Shown: one piece after another, positions 16,346-26,431 of the stretch | How the letters are laid out: each line of letters begins with the position of its first letter | How positions within the stretch are numbered: the stretch's first letter is position 1 | Source: 21-14-0-10-47-8 sp966211795 | GTDB lineage: Bacteria; Bdellovibrionota; Bdellovibrionia; Bdellovibrionales; Bdellovibrionaceae | Reading direction: 5' to 3' | Assembly (NCBI GenBank): GCA_966211795.1 | Contig: CBIHNW010000014.1 | Location: forward strand, 71,325-135,324 | Length of the DNA: 64,000 nt | Notes under the pieces: generated by a model | Told to the model about the DNA's origin: nothing | Seen by the model: only the letters and a program-made list of their open reading frames with translations | Databases searched by the model: none | Made by a program: the position numbers and the translations under genes

Positions 16346-17449
16346 ATGGCATTGCAAGTCGGTATCGTCGGTCTTCCGAATGTTGGAAAGAGCACTTTGT
16401 TTAACGCTCTCACCTCTTCTGCAAAAGCGGAAGCCGCGAACTATCCGTTCTGCACAATCGATCCAAACGTCGGCGTCGTCACCGTTCCGGATCCACGCAT
16501 GGATAAAATCACGGACTTTATCAAACCTCAAAGCGTCGTTCCGACCGTGATGGAATTTGTCGATATCGCCGGCATCGTCAAGGGCGCCAGCCAAGGTGAA
16601 GGTTTGGGAAATCAGTTCCTGACCCACATCCGAAATACCGATGCTTTGATCCATGTTGTTCGTTGTTTTGCAGATGATAACGTCATTCACGTTTCGGGAT
16701 CTGTGGATCCCCTGCGTGATATGGAAGTGATCAGCACCGAGCTGATGCTGGCCGATTTGGATTCGGTCGAGAAAAAATTAAAGCGCATTGAAAAAGGTGC
16801 GCGCACGACCACAGACAAGAAATTGAAAATGGAATTTGAAGTCACTCAAAAGATCTACGATGCCCTCAGCAAAGGTTTGCCGGCACGCTCTGTTGAGCTA
16901 AATGAAATGGAAGAGCCTTTCCGTCGCGACCTGCATCTGTTGACGGCGAAGCCCGTTCTGTATGCTTGCAACGTTTCAGATACAGATTTTGCGGCTGGTG
17001 GAAATCAGTGGGTGAAGGACGTCGAAAAGCGCGCCTCGGAAGAAGGCAACACGACCATCATGATCTGCTCGGCGATGGAAGCGGAGATTTCTCAGCTGCC
17101 GAAAGAAGAGCAAAAAGAGTTTCTGGCGGCGATGAATGCCACCGAGCCAGGACTGCACCGCTTGATTCGCGAAGCTTACAAACTTTTGGGTCTGCAGACA
17201 TACTTTACCGCTGGTGAAAAAGAAGTGCGTGCCTGGACCATTCGCAAAGGCACCAAGGCTCCGCAAGCGGCCGGCGTGATCCACACGGATTTCGAACGCG
17301 GCTTTATCCGCGCCGAAGCTTATCACTGTGAAGACCTGTTCAATTTCAAATCCGAGCAGGCCGTGAAAGATGCCGGCAAGTACCGGGTCGAAGGCAAAGA
17401 GTACATCGTCAAAGACGGCGACGTTTTGTTCTTCCGCTTTAACGTGTAG
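16346..17449 (+). CDS. ychF: Redox-regulated ATPase/GTPase YchF
   Basis: 367 residues. OBG-family P-loop protein associated with ribosomes and stress response; YchF members prefer ATP. Walker A is GLPNVGKST, Switch II DIAGIVKGASQGEG, and the usual NKxD is replaced by the family's atypical CNVSD region. A coiled-coil insert (EKKLKRIEKGART) and the C-terminal TGS-like domain (AEAYHCEDLFNFKSEQ) complete the architecture. pth-ychF adjacency is typical. Confidence 0.96.
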   Translation: MALQVGIVGLPNVGKSTLFNALTSSAKAEAANYPFCTIDPNVGVVTVPDPRMDKITDFIKPQSVVPTVMEFVDIAGIVKGASQGEGLGNQFLTHIRNTDALIHVVRCFADDNVIHVSGSVDPLRDMEVISTELMLADLDSVEKKLKRIEKGARTTTDKKLKMEFEVTQKIYDALSKGLPARSVELNEMEEPFRRDLHLLTAKPVLYACNVSDTDFAAGGNQWVKDVEKRASEEGNTTIMICSAMEAEISQLPKEEQKEFLAAMNATEPGLHRLIREAYKLLGLQTYFTAGEKEVRAWTIRKGTKAPQAAGVIHTDFERGFIRAEAYHCEDLFNFKSEQAVKDAGKYRVEGKEYIVKDGDVLFFRFNV

Positions 17450-17464
17450 CTGTCACGGTTGGTA

Positions 17465-18949
17465 ATGACATTCTCTGCGCTGGAGCTTGCTGCTCAGATT
17501 CGCCGACAAGATAAAACGATTTCCCAAATCGTTGATGAGATGATTGATCGCATTGAAATTTGGAATCCAAAAATCAATGCGGTCGTTGAAACCTGCTATG
17601 ACGAAGCCCGCGTCGAGGCTGAAAACAAAGACCGGGTTTTACGAGGCATGACGGATGCGGAACGAAAACTTCTGCCTCCTCTTTTCGGTGTGCCTTTTAC
17701 CTGTAAAGAAATGATCTCGAATGCCGGGATGAAATCCACTCTGGGTTCCATTCATCGCAAAGACCGAATGATGGAATTCGACGCCACGGTCATCGAGCGC
17801 ATTCGAAGTGCCGGCGCGATTCTGATCGGCACCACCAACGTACCCGAAGTCGGTTTCTGGTTCGAGTGTGACAACGTCCTGTACGGAGCAACCCGCAATC
17901 CTTATGATACAAGCCGCACCAGTGGCGGAAGTTCAGGTGGCGAAGGCGCCATTCTGGGTGCCGGAGCTTCCGTTTTTGGCGTCGGCAGCGATATTGCCGG
18001 CTCGATCCGTCTACCCGCTTCGTTCTGCGGGATCTTCGGTCACAAACCTTCGGATCGCATCGTTCCGATGACCGGACACTATCCTTTGTACAAGGACACG
18101 GCGGCGGATATCGTCGGTGCCAAATATCCATTTACGGTGCTTGGGCCACTCGCTCACACCGCTGCCGATCTCGAGGTTCTGCTGCGATTGATGGTGGGAC
18201 CTGATGGCGTGGACACCAATATCAAATCAGATTTCGTGCTGAAACCATTGGTCGACAGTGCGGATGATCTCAAGGTTTTCTTTCTGCCAAACCCCGTGAT
18301 TCATGGAACGTCCGAAACGGAAGCCGATATTTCGCAAAGCATTCGTCACGCCGCTCGCTACCTGAAAGAAATGGGCGCGTCGGTCGAAGAGGCGGATTCT
18401 CGCTTGATGATTCGGGCGCTGGATTTTTGGATGGCGCGCGCTTGGGCGGTCGACACCAAAGAGTTTCCGCAATATCTCACCGACAACACCAGGCTCAGCT
18501 TCGCCAAAGAATTCTCAAAAATTTTGCTCGGCAGACGCAGTTACACTTTTCCCGCGTTGATGACGGCTTTCTTGGACAAGGTCGCAAAGAACCGCTCCGA
18601 GCAAGAGGAAAACCTGAAAGCTCTCAATGAGCTGCGAGAACTGTTAACGAAAAAACTTGGGACCACTGGCGTGCTGATCATGCCGGTGCATCCAAGAAAA
18701 GCGCCGAAGCTAGGAGCGACTTACTTGCGACCCTTTGATTTTGCTTACACCGGCGTGGTCAATGCCTTGGGTTTTCCGGCAACGGCTGTGCCCATGGGAC
18801 TTGCGGCCAATGGGTTGCCAATCGGCTTGCAAGTGATCGCGGCCGAAAACCAAGATCATCTTTGCCTCTCTGTCGCGAGGATCCTGGAAACAGGCTTTGG
18901 CGGCTGGCAAGCGCCGAAAAAAGATCCCAACGCTTTTTGGAAAACATAA
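17465..18949 (+). CDS. Amidase-signature family hydrolase
   Basis: 494 residues from the ATG at 17465 (an in-frame TTG at 17459 is possible). The Ser-cisSer-Lys catalytic triad of the amidase signature family is visible: Lys in FTCKEMISNAG, first Ser in TSGGSSGGEGA and nucleophile Ser in GSDIAGSIRLP. Overall pattern is closer to fatty-acid-amide-hydrolase-like and acylamidase members than to GatA, which normally has gatB and gatC nearby; neither is here. Substrate unknown. It lies 15 nt after ychF and converges on the permease genes. Confidence 0.88.
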   Translation: MTFSALELAAQIRRQDKTISQIVDEMIDRIEIWNPKINAVVETCYDEARVEAENKDRVLRGMTDAERKLLPPLFGVPFTCKEMISNAGMKSTLGSIHRKDRMMEFDATVIERIRSAGAILIGTTNVPEVGFWFECDNVLYGATRNPYDTSRTSGGSSGGEGAILGAGASVFGVGSDIAGSIRLPASFCGIFGHKPSDRIVPMTGHYPLYKDTAADIVGAKYPFTVLGPLAHTAADLEVLLRLMVGPDGVDTNIKSDFVLKPLVDSADDLKVFFLPNPVIHGTSETEADISQSIRHAARYLKEMGASVEEADSRLMIRALDFWMARAWAVDTKEFPQYLTDNTRLSFAKEFSKILLGRRSYTFPALMTAFLDKVAKNRSEQEENLKALNELRELLTKKLGTTGVLIMPVHPRKAPKLGATYLRPFDFAYTGVVNALGFPATAVPMGLAANGLPIGLQVIAAENQDHLCLSVARILETGFGGWQAPKKDPNAFWKT

Positions 18950-19001
18950 AAGTCAATTCATCCGGGGCAATGCAAAACGCAAAATCGCCGACATGTTGCT
19001 C

Positions 19002-19820
19002 TCAAGAATAGCGATCCCAGCGCAATTGTGGATCCAAGGAACGACGGAAGTTATCGAGCAGGATATTCAGGGAAAAAACGGTCAGGAATAAAAACAGTGC
19101 GGGTCCCAGTAATAAATGCGGGTAACCCGCCAAAGCCTTCCAGCCCTCTTGCAGCAAAGCACCCCAACTGATTCCGGGTGATTTGATACCGAACCCGAGA
19201 AAACTGAGCAGACCTTCAGCCAAAATGGCGTGCGGGATTTGCAGACTCCAGTAAATGAGCAAAGGTGACGCCAGATTCGGCGTCATGTGGCGAAAGAAAA
19301 TCCGCACGGGGCCGGCACCAATGGCTTGAGCGGCTTCGACGTAATCGCGAGATTTTTCTTTCAAGATTAAATTTCGCGAAACCCGCGCAAATGGCATCCA
19401 CGATCCCAAGGTCAGCACCCCGAACATGACGATCAAATCGTGCTCGACCAGCAGGGATTGAAGCAACATCGCCAGCACCGCCATCAACATCACGCCCGGT
19501 AAAGACATGACGATGTCACAAACTCGCATCAAAATCGCATCGATCCATTTCTTCGAAAGCGCGGACAAAGCACCGTAAGCGATGCCGATCACCATTGCGG
19601 CGATCGAAGACGCAAGCCCCAAAAGAATTGAAATCTGCGCTCCTTGCAAAACGCGACTGAAGATATCTCGGCCCAGAGAATCTGTTCCGAGCCACGCCTG
19701 CGCGGTGGGCGCCTGCAACGCCGCGGAAATATCGGTCGTGGTTCCGGCTTGAGGTTCGACAAAAACCCACAACATTCCCAGACACAAAAGAATCAAAAAA
19801 GTTCGCGCTAAAAGCTTCAT
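19002..19820 (-). CDS. ABC transporter permease, OppC/DppC type
   Basis: 272 residues from the ATG at 19820, which overlaps the stop of the upstream permease gene (TGATG). Six membrane helices; an N-terminal segment with the OppC signature LGTDSLGRDIFSRVLQGAQISI, and the EAA loop (YVEAAQAIGAGPVRIFFRHMTPN) that docks with the ATPase. C-terminal motif (GLLSFLGFGIKSPGISWG) is also typical. Such permeases import oligopeptides, dipeptides or nickel. No ATPase or binding-protein gene accompanies the pair, so these partners must be encoded elsewhere. Confidence 0.9.
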   Translation of the reverse strand: MKLLARTFLILLCLGMLWVFVEPQAGTTTDISAALQAPTAQAWLGTDSLGRDIFSRVLQGAQISILLGLASSIAAMVIGIAYGALSALSKKWIDAILMRVCDIVMSLPGVMLMAVLAMLLQSLLVEHDLIVMFGVLTLGSWMPFARVSRNLILKEKSRDYVEAAQAIGAGPVRIFFRHMTPNLASPLLIYWSLQIPHAILAEGLLSFLGFGIKSPGISWGALLQEGWKALAGYPHLLLGPALFLFLTVFSLNILLDNFRRSLDPQLRWDRYS

Positions 19821-20737
19821 CACAATGACTTCACCCGGGTATCCGCCTGACGGCTCAAAAGATCCGTTAAAAGCTGCGAGAAAATCAAAAGCGAGCCGTA
19901 AAAAACGCTGAGGCCCAGAATCAAGGGCCAATCGCGGTTCAAAACACTTTCCACAAAATGCGAGCCCAGACCCGGGATCGAGAAAAGAACTTCGATCAAG
20001 AAACTGCCCGAAATCAAGCTGGCAAACAGGGGGCCAATCTGCGCGAGCAATGGCAACCACGAATTCTTGAGGGCCCACTTGGAAAGGATCTGCGCTTCTG
20101 AAAAACCCAAGGCTCGAGATGTTTGGATGTATTTTTCTCGAAGCACCAAATCCAAGCTGGAAGAAAGAACGCGGGCCATGGAAAATGCTGGCTTCAGGGC
20201 CAATAAAAAAATCGGCAAGATGTAGCTGCTGCCCTGCTCGAGCAAAGCGACCGGCAATAGCGACAAGTGAAAACCGAAAAACCAAATCAGCAATGGTCCC
20301 AGGGCAAAACTGGGGATCGACAGTCCGCAAAGCAATATCGCATCCGCCTTGCGTTCCATTTTCCAATAACGAGAGAGCAAGCTATAAGCCAGCGCAAAGC
20401 AAAGCGCGATGACGAAGGCCGAAGCGCCTAAAATAAAAGAAGTGCGACCGAACTCCCAGATCAAAGACTGAACCGTGCGCCCCACAAAATGCATCGACGA
20501 ACCGAGATCGCCAGATAGCATTTGTCCTAGATAATGCAGAAATTGTGAGAAGAGATTTTCATCCAAGCGATAATGCCGACGCAATTCTTCGAGCACTTGG
20601 GCATTCAGGGCTTCTTCTTGTTGCAGGGGGCTTCCGGGAAAAAACCGCAGAAGCCCAAATGAGAAAAGAATCAGAATCAATAGACTGACGAACGCTTGCA
20701 CCAATCGAAAAAAAACAAGTTTTACAGATCTTCCCAT
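19820..20737 (-). CDS. ABC transporter permease, OppB/DppB type
   Basis: 305 residues from the ATG at 20737 (MGRSVKLVFFRLVQAF), which lies inside the last codons of the lytic transglycosylase gene (16-bp overlap); the longer open frame upstream is antisense-like junk in that gene. Features of OppB: first membrane helix, FFPGSPL segment, long periplasmic loop (LEELRRHYRLDENLFSQFLHYLGQMLSGDLG) and EAA loop (YIQTSRALGFSEAQILSKWALKN). Cotranslated with the OppC partner. Linkage to a transglycosylase suggests murein peptides as a possible cargo; this is inference. Confidence 0.88.
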   Translation of the reverse strand: MGRSVKLVFFRLVQAFVSLLILILFSFGLLRFFPGSPLQQEEALNAQVLEELRRHYRLDENLFSQFLHYLGQMLSGDLGSSMHFVGRTVQSLIWEFGRTSFILGASAFVIALCFALAYSLLSRYWKMERKADAILLCGLSIPSFALGPLLIWFFGFHLSLLPVALLEQGSSYILPIFLLALKPAFSMARVLSSSLDLVLREKYIQTSRALGFSEAQILSKWALKNSWLPLLAQIGPLFASLISGSFLIEVLFSIPGLGSHFVESVLNRDWPLILGLSVFYGSLLIFSQLLTDLLSRQADTRVKSL

Positions 20738-23253
20738 GTTTCTTTGCTGACCAATCGCTCCGTGGATTTCACTTTCAAAGACTCGGCCAAGTATGACAAA
20801 GAATCCTTTTTGTTGCTGTACAAAAGCGAATAAACCTGAAAGTTCGAAACGACTTTCTTGACGTAGTTGCGTGTTTCCAAAAATGGAATGTGCTCGACAA
20901 ATTCGTCGACGTCCAGATTGCCGAAATTCGAAAGCCAATTGCCGACGCGATGAGGTCCAGCATTATAGGCCGCCGCGATCAACGGGATGTTGCTTTCAAA
21001 TTTTTTATCCAGGCGCTTTAAATACCGGGCGCCAATTTTGACGGCCGTTTCGGGCTCCAGCAACGAGCGTGGCTGAAAGTTCTTGTCGTTCATCATTTCG
21101 GCGATCTTCATCCCCGTCCCCGGCATGACTTGCATTAAGCCCAAGGCCCCGACCGGCGAAATCACGTCGCGCTTGTAAATGCTTTCGGCGCGCATGATTC
21201 CCCACACGAGCTCGCTTGGCACATCCAATTCTTTCGAATACTTGGTCACGAAATTCGCGTAAGCACGCGGGTACGCGTACTCCCACAGATAACGGACGCC
21301 TTCAAGCCCGTGCAAAGCGCGCTGCCCACCAAAATAGACCTGAGCGATGTACGCGGAACGGTGATAATTTTCGACCGTTTGGTATTCTTGCATCAGGTTC
21401 TTCAAGTAATCTTTGTTGCTGGTTTTGCGCTCGATATCAAAGAGATCCCACTTGGCCCAGTCGTTCAGACCCAAGATCATCAAATCACGAGCCCGTTCAA
21501 ATCGCTTCACCAGGACCGGATTCGCAAATGAAGGTTTTGATTCTTCAACCGTTTCGGCCGGCGCTTCGTCATCCGCATTGTTGCTAACCGCCACCGTGCC
21601 ATCACCTGTCGCCGGCATTTCTTCAGCGGCCGGCGCCGTCTCTTCTTCGGTGCGCACCATGGTGTTGGCGGCTAAAGTTTCTTCGGTTTCATTTTCTTCA
21701 CCGGCTGCAGGCATGTCCTCGCTCGGGATGGTGGATTCGGCCGACGTAAAGCGCGTGATGCGATTGCCAGATTCCGAGAACGCCAGGCGCGATGTCTTTG
21801 GCGCCAGGAATTCAATTTTTTTCAGGCGATACTGGGCCGCGATCGAATAATAACTGAGCAGCTGGTCCTTCGCGAGAGATTCGAATAAAGGACGGGCTTG
21901 ATCGAATTTTTCCAAGCGGTACAAGCTCATCGCCATCCAATAAGTGACGCGATCTTTAGGAAACGATTTCCAACCACGCTTTCGGCCTTTGGACTCTTTC
22001 AATAAATTCGAGAAAGCCGTCTGCGCGCCTTGATAGTCCCCGCGCAGATACCGGATCCACGCCAAATGCCAACGAGCATCGCGGGTGAGACCCGAATTCG
22101 GAAACACCTTCATGAATTCTTGAAACTTGCGGGCGGCCCCGTCGTAATCCTGAAATTGGTAGCTCATGAAGGCCGCTTGGTACAAAGCTTCCTTGCCGAA
22201 CTTTCCCCGCGGCGACAATTTATAGACACGGTAATAAGAACCAACCGCCGCCTGCGTCTCACCGGCACGGGCCGATGTGGTCGCAAAAATATTCAGATAG
22301 CCTATGTCATTTTTTTTCTGCTCATAATAAGGCAGCAGAATATCCAATGCTTTCTTGATTTCGCCGTCATGCAACCAGTAACCGACTTCGAGACGATCGA
22401 CTTCGAATTTATCGGTGACGCTTGTTTGCGTGCGCAGGGTTTGAATTTCCGAATAGGCTTTCTCATTCAAGCCCGCCCACTGAAGACTTTTGATGCGCTT
22501 GCGGCGATCATCATGTGTCACCGGACAACGAGTGGGTTGGCCTTCGAAATCATCGGTGGCCAGTTGCGGTCCCCACTTGTCAATTTTTTGAAATTGCGGA
22601 TAACCCGTGTACAGCTTTTTGATCCATTTGCAAAAAACGCCAGTGTTTCCGGTCCCGCGTTCGGCCTGCGCCAGATAATAGATGGTTTCGGGATAATTTT
22701 CTTCGTGGCGTTGCCGGCGCTCAAGCTGCGAGAGCAAATTGCGGGCCTGCTTGAAATTCTTTTCGGCGATTTCAATCTGCGCCAACTGGAATTGGGACTC
22801 CATCTGCATGCGCGCGTTCGGTGAAAGTTCCAGAATTTTCTGGTACTGAACCTTGGCCTGCGGAAACATCTGTTTCTGAGTCAACAATCGACCGTAATAA
22901 TAATGCACGTATTCGGCGAGATTGTTTTTCTGCTTCAAAAGATCTTCGAACACCTGTTGTGCCAGATCGGTATTTCCCAGATCCAGTGCCAGCAGTGCCT
23001 TGGCCATCATCAGCAGTTTTTTCTCTTCGGGATCTTGAGTCTTCTCCACTTCTTGATCGATCTCGGCAAATTTTTTAGCCTGATCATCTTTCGAAGACTT
23101 CTGCATTTTTTCGCGGTACTGGCGAAATTTGCTCAGAAAATCTGACTGCGCAAAGGCTGGAGTTGGAGCGACTGTGGCCGACATCAAGATGCAGCAAAGA
23201 ATCGCTTTTAAAAATAAATTCGTCCGTGAATTTTTGGTATTGAATTGTTTCAT
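20722..23253 (-). CDS. Soluble lytic murein transglycosylase with TPR superhelix
   Basis: 843 residues from the ATG at 23253, chosen for its signal peptide (cleaved near PAFAQSD). Residues ~40-500 are helical TPR-like repeats (for example YVHYYYGRLLTQKQMFPQAKVQYQKIL), as in Slt70. A low-complexity acidic/Ala segment rich in EE and PA lies around residue 520-580. The C-terminal SLT catalytic domain has the catalytic Glu in WGIMRAES, then VGALGLMQVMPGTG and the AAYNAGPHRVGNW motif. It cleaves the MurNAc-GlcNAc bond giving anhydro-muropeptides. Divergent from radA with only 25 bp between start codons, and overlapping the permease gene downstream. Confidence 0.92.
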   Translation of the reverse strand: MKQFNTKNSRTNLFLKAILCCILMSATVAPTPAFAQSDFLSKFRQYREKMQKSSKDDQAKKFAEIDQEVEKTQDPEEKKLLMMAKALLALDLGNTDLAQQVFEDLLKQKNNLAEYVHYYYGRLLTQKQMFPQAKVQYQKILELSPNARMQMESQFQLAQIEIAEKNFKQARNLLSQLERRQRHEENYPETIYYLAQAERGTGNTGVFCKWIKKLYTGYPQFQKIDKWGPQLATDDFEGQPTRCPVTHDDRRKRIKSLQWAGLNEKAYSEIQTLRTQTSVTDKFEVDRLEVGYWLHDGEIKKALDILLPYYEQKKNDIGYLNIFATTSARAGETQAAVGSYYRVYKLSPRGKFGKEALYQAAFMSYQFQDYDGAARKFQEFMKVFPNSGLTRDARWHLAWIRYLRGDYQGAQTAFSNLLKESKGRKRGWKSFPKDRVTYWMAMSLYRLEKFDQARPLFESLAKDQLLSYYSIAAQYRLKKIEFLAPKTSRLAFSESGNRITRFTSAESTIPSEDMPAAGEENETEETLAANTMVRTEEETAPAAEEMPATGDGTVAVSNNADDEAPAETVEESKPSFANPVLVKRFERARDLMILGLNDWAKWDLFDIERKTSNKDYLKNLMQEYQTVENYHRSAYIAQVYFGGQRALHGLEGVRYLWEYAYPRAYANFVTKYSKELDVPSELVWGIMRAESIYKRDVISPVGALGLMQVMPGTGMKIAEMMNDKNFQPRSLLEPETAVKIGARYLKRLDKKFESNIPLIAAAYNAGPHRVGNWLSNFGNLDVDEFVEHIPFLETRNYVKKVVSNFQVYSLLYSNKKDSLSYLAESLKVKSTERLVSKETWEDL

Positions 23254-23278
23254 GAGTGTTCCCATGATAGCGAAAGAT

Positions 23279-24688
23279 ATGGCAAAGTCGAAGAGCAAAA
23301 CAATTTATGTGTGTCAAAACTGTGGAGCGCAACGTCCGAGATGGGAAGGTCGCTGCACCGATTGCGGCGCCTGGAACTCTTTGGTTGAAGAAGTGATCTC
23401 CGCCGAACCCGTCACGCGTGGTTGGGCGACCGGAAAAGACAGCAAAGCTCCGAGCGGTCCCTCTTCGGTGAAGCCCGTTTCGCTGGACCAAAGTATTGAA
23501 AAATTCGAATTCAAACGCTTGAACACCGGATACGAAGAATTGAATCGTGTTTTGGGTGGCGGATTGGTTCACGGCAGCTACGTTTTGCTGGGTGGCTCGC
23601 CCGGCATCGGCAAAAGTACGATCCTGATGCAAATGGCTGGTGGACTTGCCAAAAATCAAAGTCGCGTTCTCTATATTTCGGGTGAAGAAAGCGTTGGTCA
23701 AACCGGATCGCGCGCGCAGCGCCTGGGAATTCGCAGCTCGAACGTTGAAGTCGCGGCGGAAAGCAATCTGCAACTGATTCTGCAACTGGCGCGCGAGAGA
23801 AAACCCGAAGTCGTCATCATTGATTCGATCCAAACAATTTTTATGCCCGAGCTTGAAGCAGCCCCAGGCTCCGTTTCGCAAGTGCGTGAATGCGCCGGAC
23901 ACTTGATGGGACTGGCGAAAACCGACGGCATGACCGTGATCTTGATCGGTCACGTCACCAAAGAGGGAAATATCGCCGGCCCCAAAGTGCTCGAGCACAT
24001 GGTGGACTGCGTCCTTTCATTCGAAGGCGATCTCTCGCACAATTTCCGATTGCTGCGTTCATTGAAGAATCGCTTTGGTGCGACCCACGAGCTGGGCGTT
24101 TTCCAAATGGGAACTTTAGGCCTGGAAGAGGTCACAAATCCTTCGGAATTATTCCTCGAAGAGCGCGGCCAGAGCCTGATCGGCTCGGCGGTGTTTGCGT
24201 CGATGGAAGGCTCAAGACCCTTGCTCTGCGAGGTGCAGGCATTGACTTTGGGATCACCGATGGCGATGCCACGGCGAACGGCTCTGGGAATTGAAACCAA
24301 TCGTCTGCATTTGCTCAGCGCCGTTTTGGATCGACATTTGGAAATGAAACTGAATCATGCCGATATTTTCATCAACGTCGTCGGCGGATTGAAACTGAAT
24401 GATCCCTCTTCCGATATGGCGGTCGCCGCCGCGATTTTATCGACCGAAATGCGCCACGAAATTGAAGCCAAGGCGATTTTCTTCGGCGAGATCGGCTTGA
24501 CCGGCGAAGTCCGCGCCGTCGCCTTTGCCGAGCAACGCGTGCGTGAAGCCGATAAACTGGGCTTCAATCATTTTGTCCTACCCGCTTCGAACAAAAAACA
24601 TCTGGTGGATTTCAAGCCCGGACAAGGCAAGCGAATCACCTGGATCAAAAATATTTTCGAGCTATCGCAGATGATTCGCAATAACTGA
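23279..24688 (+). CDS. radA: DNA repair protein RadA
   Basis: 469 residues. RecA-like motor that promotes branch migration in recombination. Order of parts: N-terminal zinc finger (CQNCGAQRPRWEGRCTDC), Walker A GGSPGIGKST, Walker B region VVIIDSIQT, the RadA-specific LKNRFGATHELGVFQM motif and a Lon-like C-terminal domain (SSDMAVAAAILST). I take MAKSKSK at 23279 as the start since it matches the family N-terminus; upstream in-frame ATGs at 23252 and 23264 would overlap the divergent slt start. Confidence 0.96.
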   Translation: MAKSKSKTIYVCQNCGAQRPRWEGRCTDCGAWNSLVEEVISAEPVTRGWATGKDSKAPSGPSSVKPVSLDQSIEKFEFKRLNTGYEELNRVLGGGLVHGSYVLLGGSPGIGKSTILMQMAGGLAKNQSRVLYISGEESVGQTGSRAQRLGIRSSNVEVAAESNLQLILQLARERKPEVVIIDSIQTIFMPELEAAPGSVSQVRECAGHLMGLAKTDGMTVILIGHVTKEGNIAGPKVLEHMVDCVLSFEGDLSHNFRLLRSLKNRFGATHELGVFQMGTLGLEEVTNPSELFLEERGQSLIGSAVFASMEGSRPLLCEVQALTLGSPMAMPRRTALGIETNRLHLLSAVLDRHLEMKLNHADIFINVVGGLKLNDPSSDMAVAAAILSTEMRHEIEAKAIFFGEIGLTGEVRAVAFAEQRVREADKLGFNHFVLPASNKKHLVDFKPGQGKRITWIKNIFELSQMIRNN

Positions 24689-24692
24689 TAGG

Positions 24693-26234
24693 TCAGTATA
24701 AATAACGGCAAGCGTAGCGGACCTTTTCTTTTTTGATGAGCTTATCATAGAAGGCTTTTAACCAGTCGCTTTGGTAGACAGTGGGGAAGTTTTCGCGCAT
24801 CTGTCTTGAACCAAAGAGATACTGCAGGCCTTCAGAGGTCGGCAGGCGCTCCTTCAGCGTCTGCAGCATCCGCTCCGAAACATGGGAACGCTTGCCCAGC
24901 AGATGATCCATTTGATCAGGTTCAACAAAAAGCATTTCAAAGAGAATCGCGAATTCTTCATTCTTAATCTTATTCAAATCACTCAGCTTCAAAATGCTAT
25001 CGAAAGTCACCTCGTTCAAAGTATCGAAAGCATAAATGTTATTATCTAATTGTGAGCTTTCGAAAAAATCCAAAAAGGTTTCTGAAAACTGACCCACATA
25101 GGATGAAGCCTTCACGGACCATCCCCGAAAAAAAACGTCTGAATCTTTGCGGGCCTTGGTGTTTACCAAAGGTGTTTCGCGGATCAGTTTATCAAACGTC
25201 TTTTGATATTCGGTTCGCAAGGTCTTTGCGACCCGCTGAAGGTGCACGTCGTACGTGTCTTGGATTTGTTGAATCAATTCGTTCGCTGGTTCGGAAATGT
25301 GACCGTTTCCAAGCTTCAGACCGTGACGCTTCAAAACAGCTTCAAGATCGGCGAGATACGACTGAGACAAAACTTGGCGAATCAATGTCGTGATCTCCTC
25401 GTACACTTCAGCGCGGTTGGATCGAGAATGAATGACCGAAGCTGTCGGAACCAATCCAGCTTCCTCTTTTTTGATCGAGTCGAAAGTTCCATGCCACTCA
25501 CTGCTGTAAGCCATGCCCCTTCTGTCTTCGGATGTGCGCATGATCGAACTGAAGACATCTTCGCTTTCAAGTTCTTTGACTTGTTTTCGTTTCATTTGTT
25601 GAATCAGCTTCGGCGCTAACTTGAGGGGATCCCATGCATTCCATTTGCTTTGCAGGGTCATGACATTGAATCGGTCGACAATTTCTTCGTCATTGAAACC
25701 AGCCCAGCGCAAAAGGCTGACGGCCGCCGTCGCCAATTGGGTTGATTGGGATTGCGCTCCCATGGAGGTATAATCCACGATCACGAAAGAGCGCGGCTCA
25801 TCTTTCTTGTCCGACAGTCCCAACGATTTCAAATAAAGCGCCATCTGATAGGTCGTCATCTTTTCGAAAATCGGCGTGCTCAAATTGATATAACGAATCC
25901 GGTCTTGTTCTCCGTAGGCATAATAAACGGCTTCCATTCCGTTGGCCGTCAGTGACATGTCTCGTCCCAGAAAAGCGAAGATCGCGCCAGGATAGGCTTT
26001 CTCAAGACCGGCAATCAGGTCCGGAAGGCCTTGTTCGATGGCCTTGACGTTGTCATCTTGCTCAAGCGGGAACTTTTCCATCGGCAACAAGGCTTCAAAG
26101 CCTTGATTTAAAATTTCGGCGGTCGTCGGTCGATGCCTTGATTTTTCCAGAAATTGACTTTGAATTCGGTTCTGCGCAAAAGTCAGCTGGCCAAGGACTA
26201 GACAGAGCGACAAAAAAAGAAGATTCGAACTCAC
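24693..26234 (-). CDS. Exported protein of unknown function
   Basis: 513 residues from a GTG at 26234 with GAAAGG just upstream; this start gives a signal peptide (VSSNLLFLSLCLVLGQLTFA-Q), whereas the longer frame puts it at residue 28. The mature part is mostly alpha-helical with no recognised domain; one stretch (AIFAFLGRDMSLTANGMEAVYYAYG) hints at an alpha/beta fold. One Cys only, near the C-terminus. It converges on radA with 4 nt between stops and is divergent from the cyclic-nucleotide-binding gene. It starts a series of exported proteins running to about 31.9 kb. Confidence 0.6.
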   Translation of the reverse strand: MSSNLLFLSLCLVLGQLTFAQNRIQSQFLEKSRHRPTTAEILNQGFEALLPMEKFPLEQDDNVKAIEQGLPDLIAGLEKAYPGAIFAFLGRDMSLTANGMEAVYYAYGEQDRIRYINLSTPIFEKMTTYQMALYLKSLGLSDKKDEPRSFVIVDYTSMGAQSQSTQLATAAVSLLRWAGFNDEEIVDRFNVMTLQSKWNAWDPLKLAPKLIQQMKRKQVKELESEDVFSSIMRTSEDRRGMAYSSEWHGTFDSIKKEEAGLVPTASVIHSRSNRAEVYEEITTLIRQVLSQSYLADLEAVLKRHGLKLGNGHISEPANELIQQIQDTYDVHLQRVAKTLRTEYQKTFDKLIRETPLVNTKARKDSDVFFRGWSVKASSYVGQFSETFLDFFESSQLDNNIYAFDTLNEVTFDSILKLSDLNKIKNEEFAILFEMLFVEPDQMDHLLGKRSHVSERMLQTLKERLPTSEGLQYLFGSRQMRENFPTVYQSDWLKAFYDKLIKKEKVRYACRYLY

Positions 26235-26431
26235 GTGCAGCCTTTCGATTGATTTTGAACCGTCCTTGCGCCAGTTTTGCAAAAACAAGGCTCGGCCATT
26301 TTGTCTGGAAAGGCGCAAATCTTTCGCGATTTGAAGAATGTGATTCCAACGATTCTCTCATGAGGGACCAAGGGCCAGAAATCGGCCAGACTCTCTTTAG
26401 AGTCCCTTAATTTTCGATCAAACTAGAATTC

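Noticed and set aside
17465..18949. GatA subunit of Asp/Glu-tRNA amidotransferase
   Set aside because: Shares the amidase signature, but gatB and gatC are absent and the substrate-region sequence does not follow GatA; kept as general amidase.
22030..22824. 264-residue plus-strand open frame
   Set aside because: Antisense to the transglycosylase TPR region.
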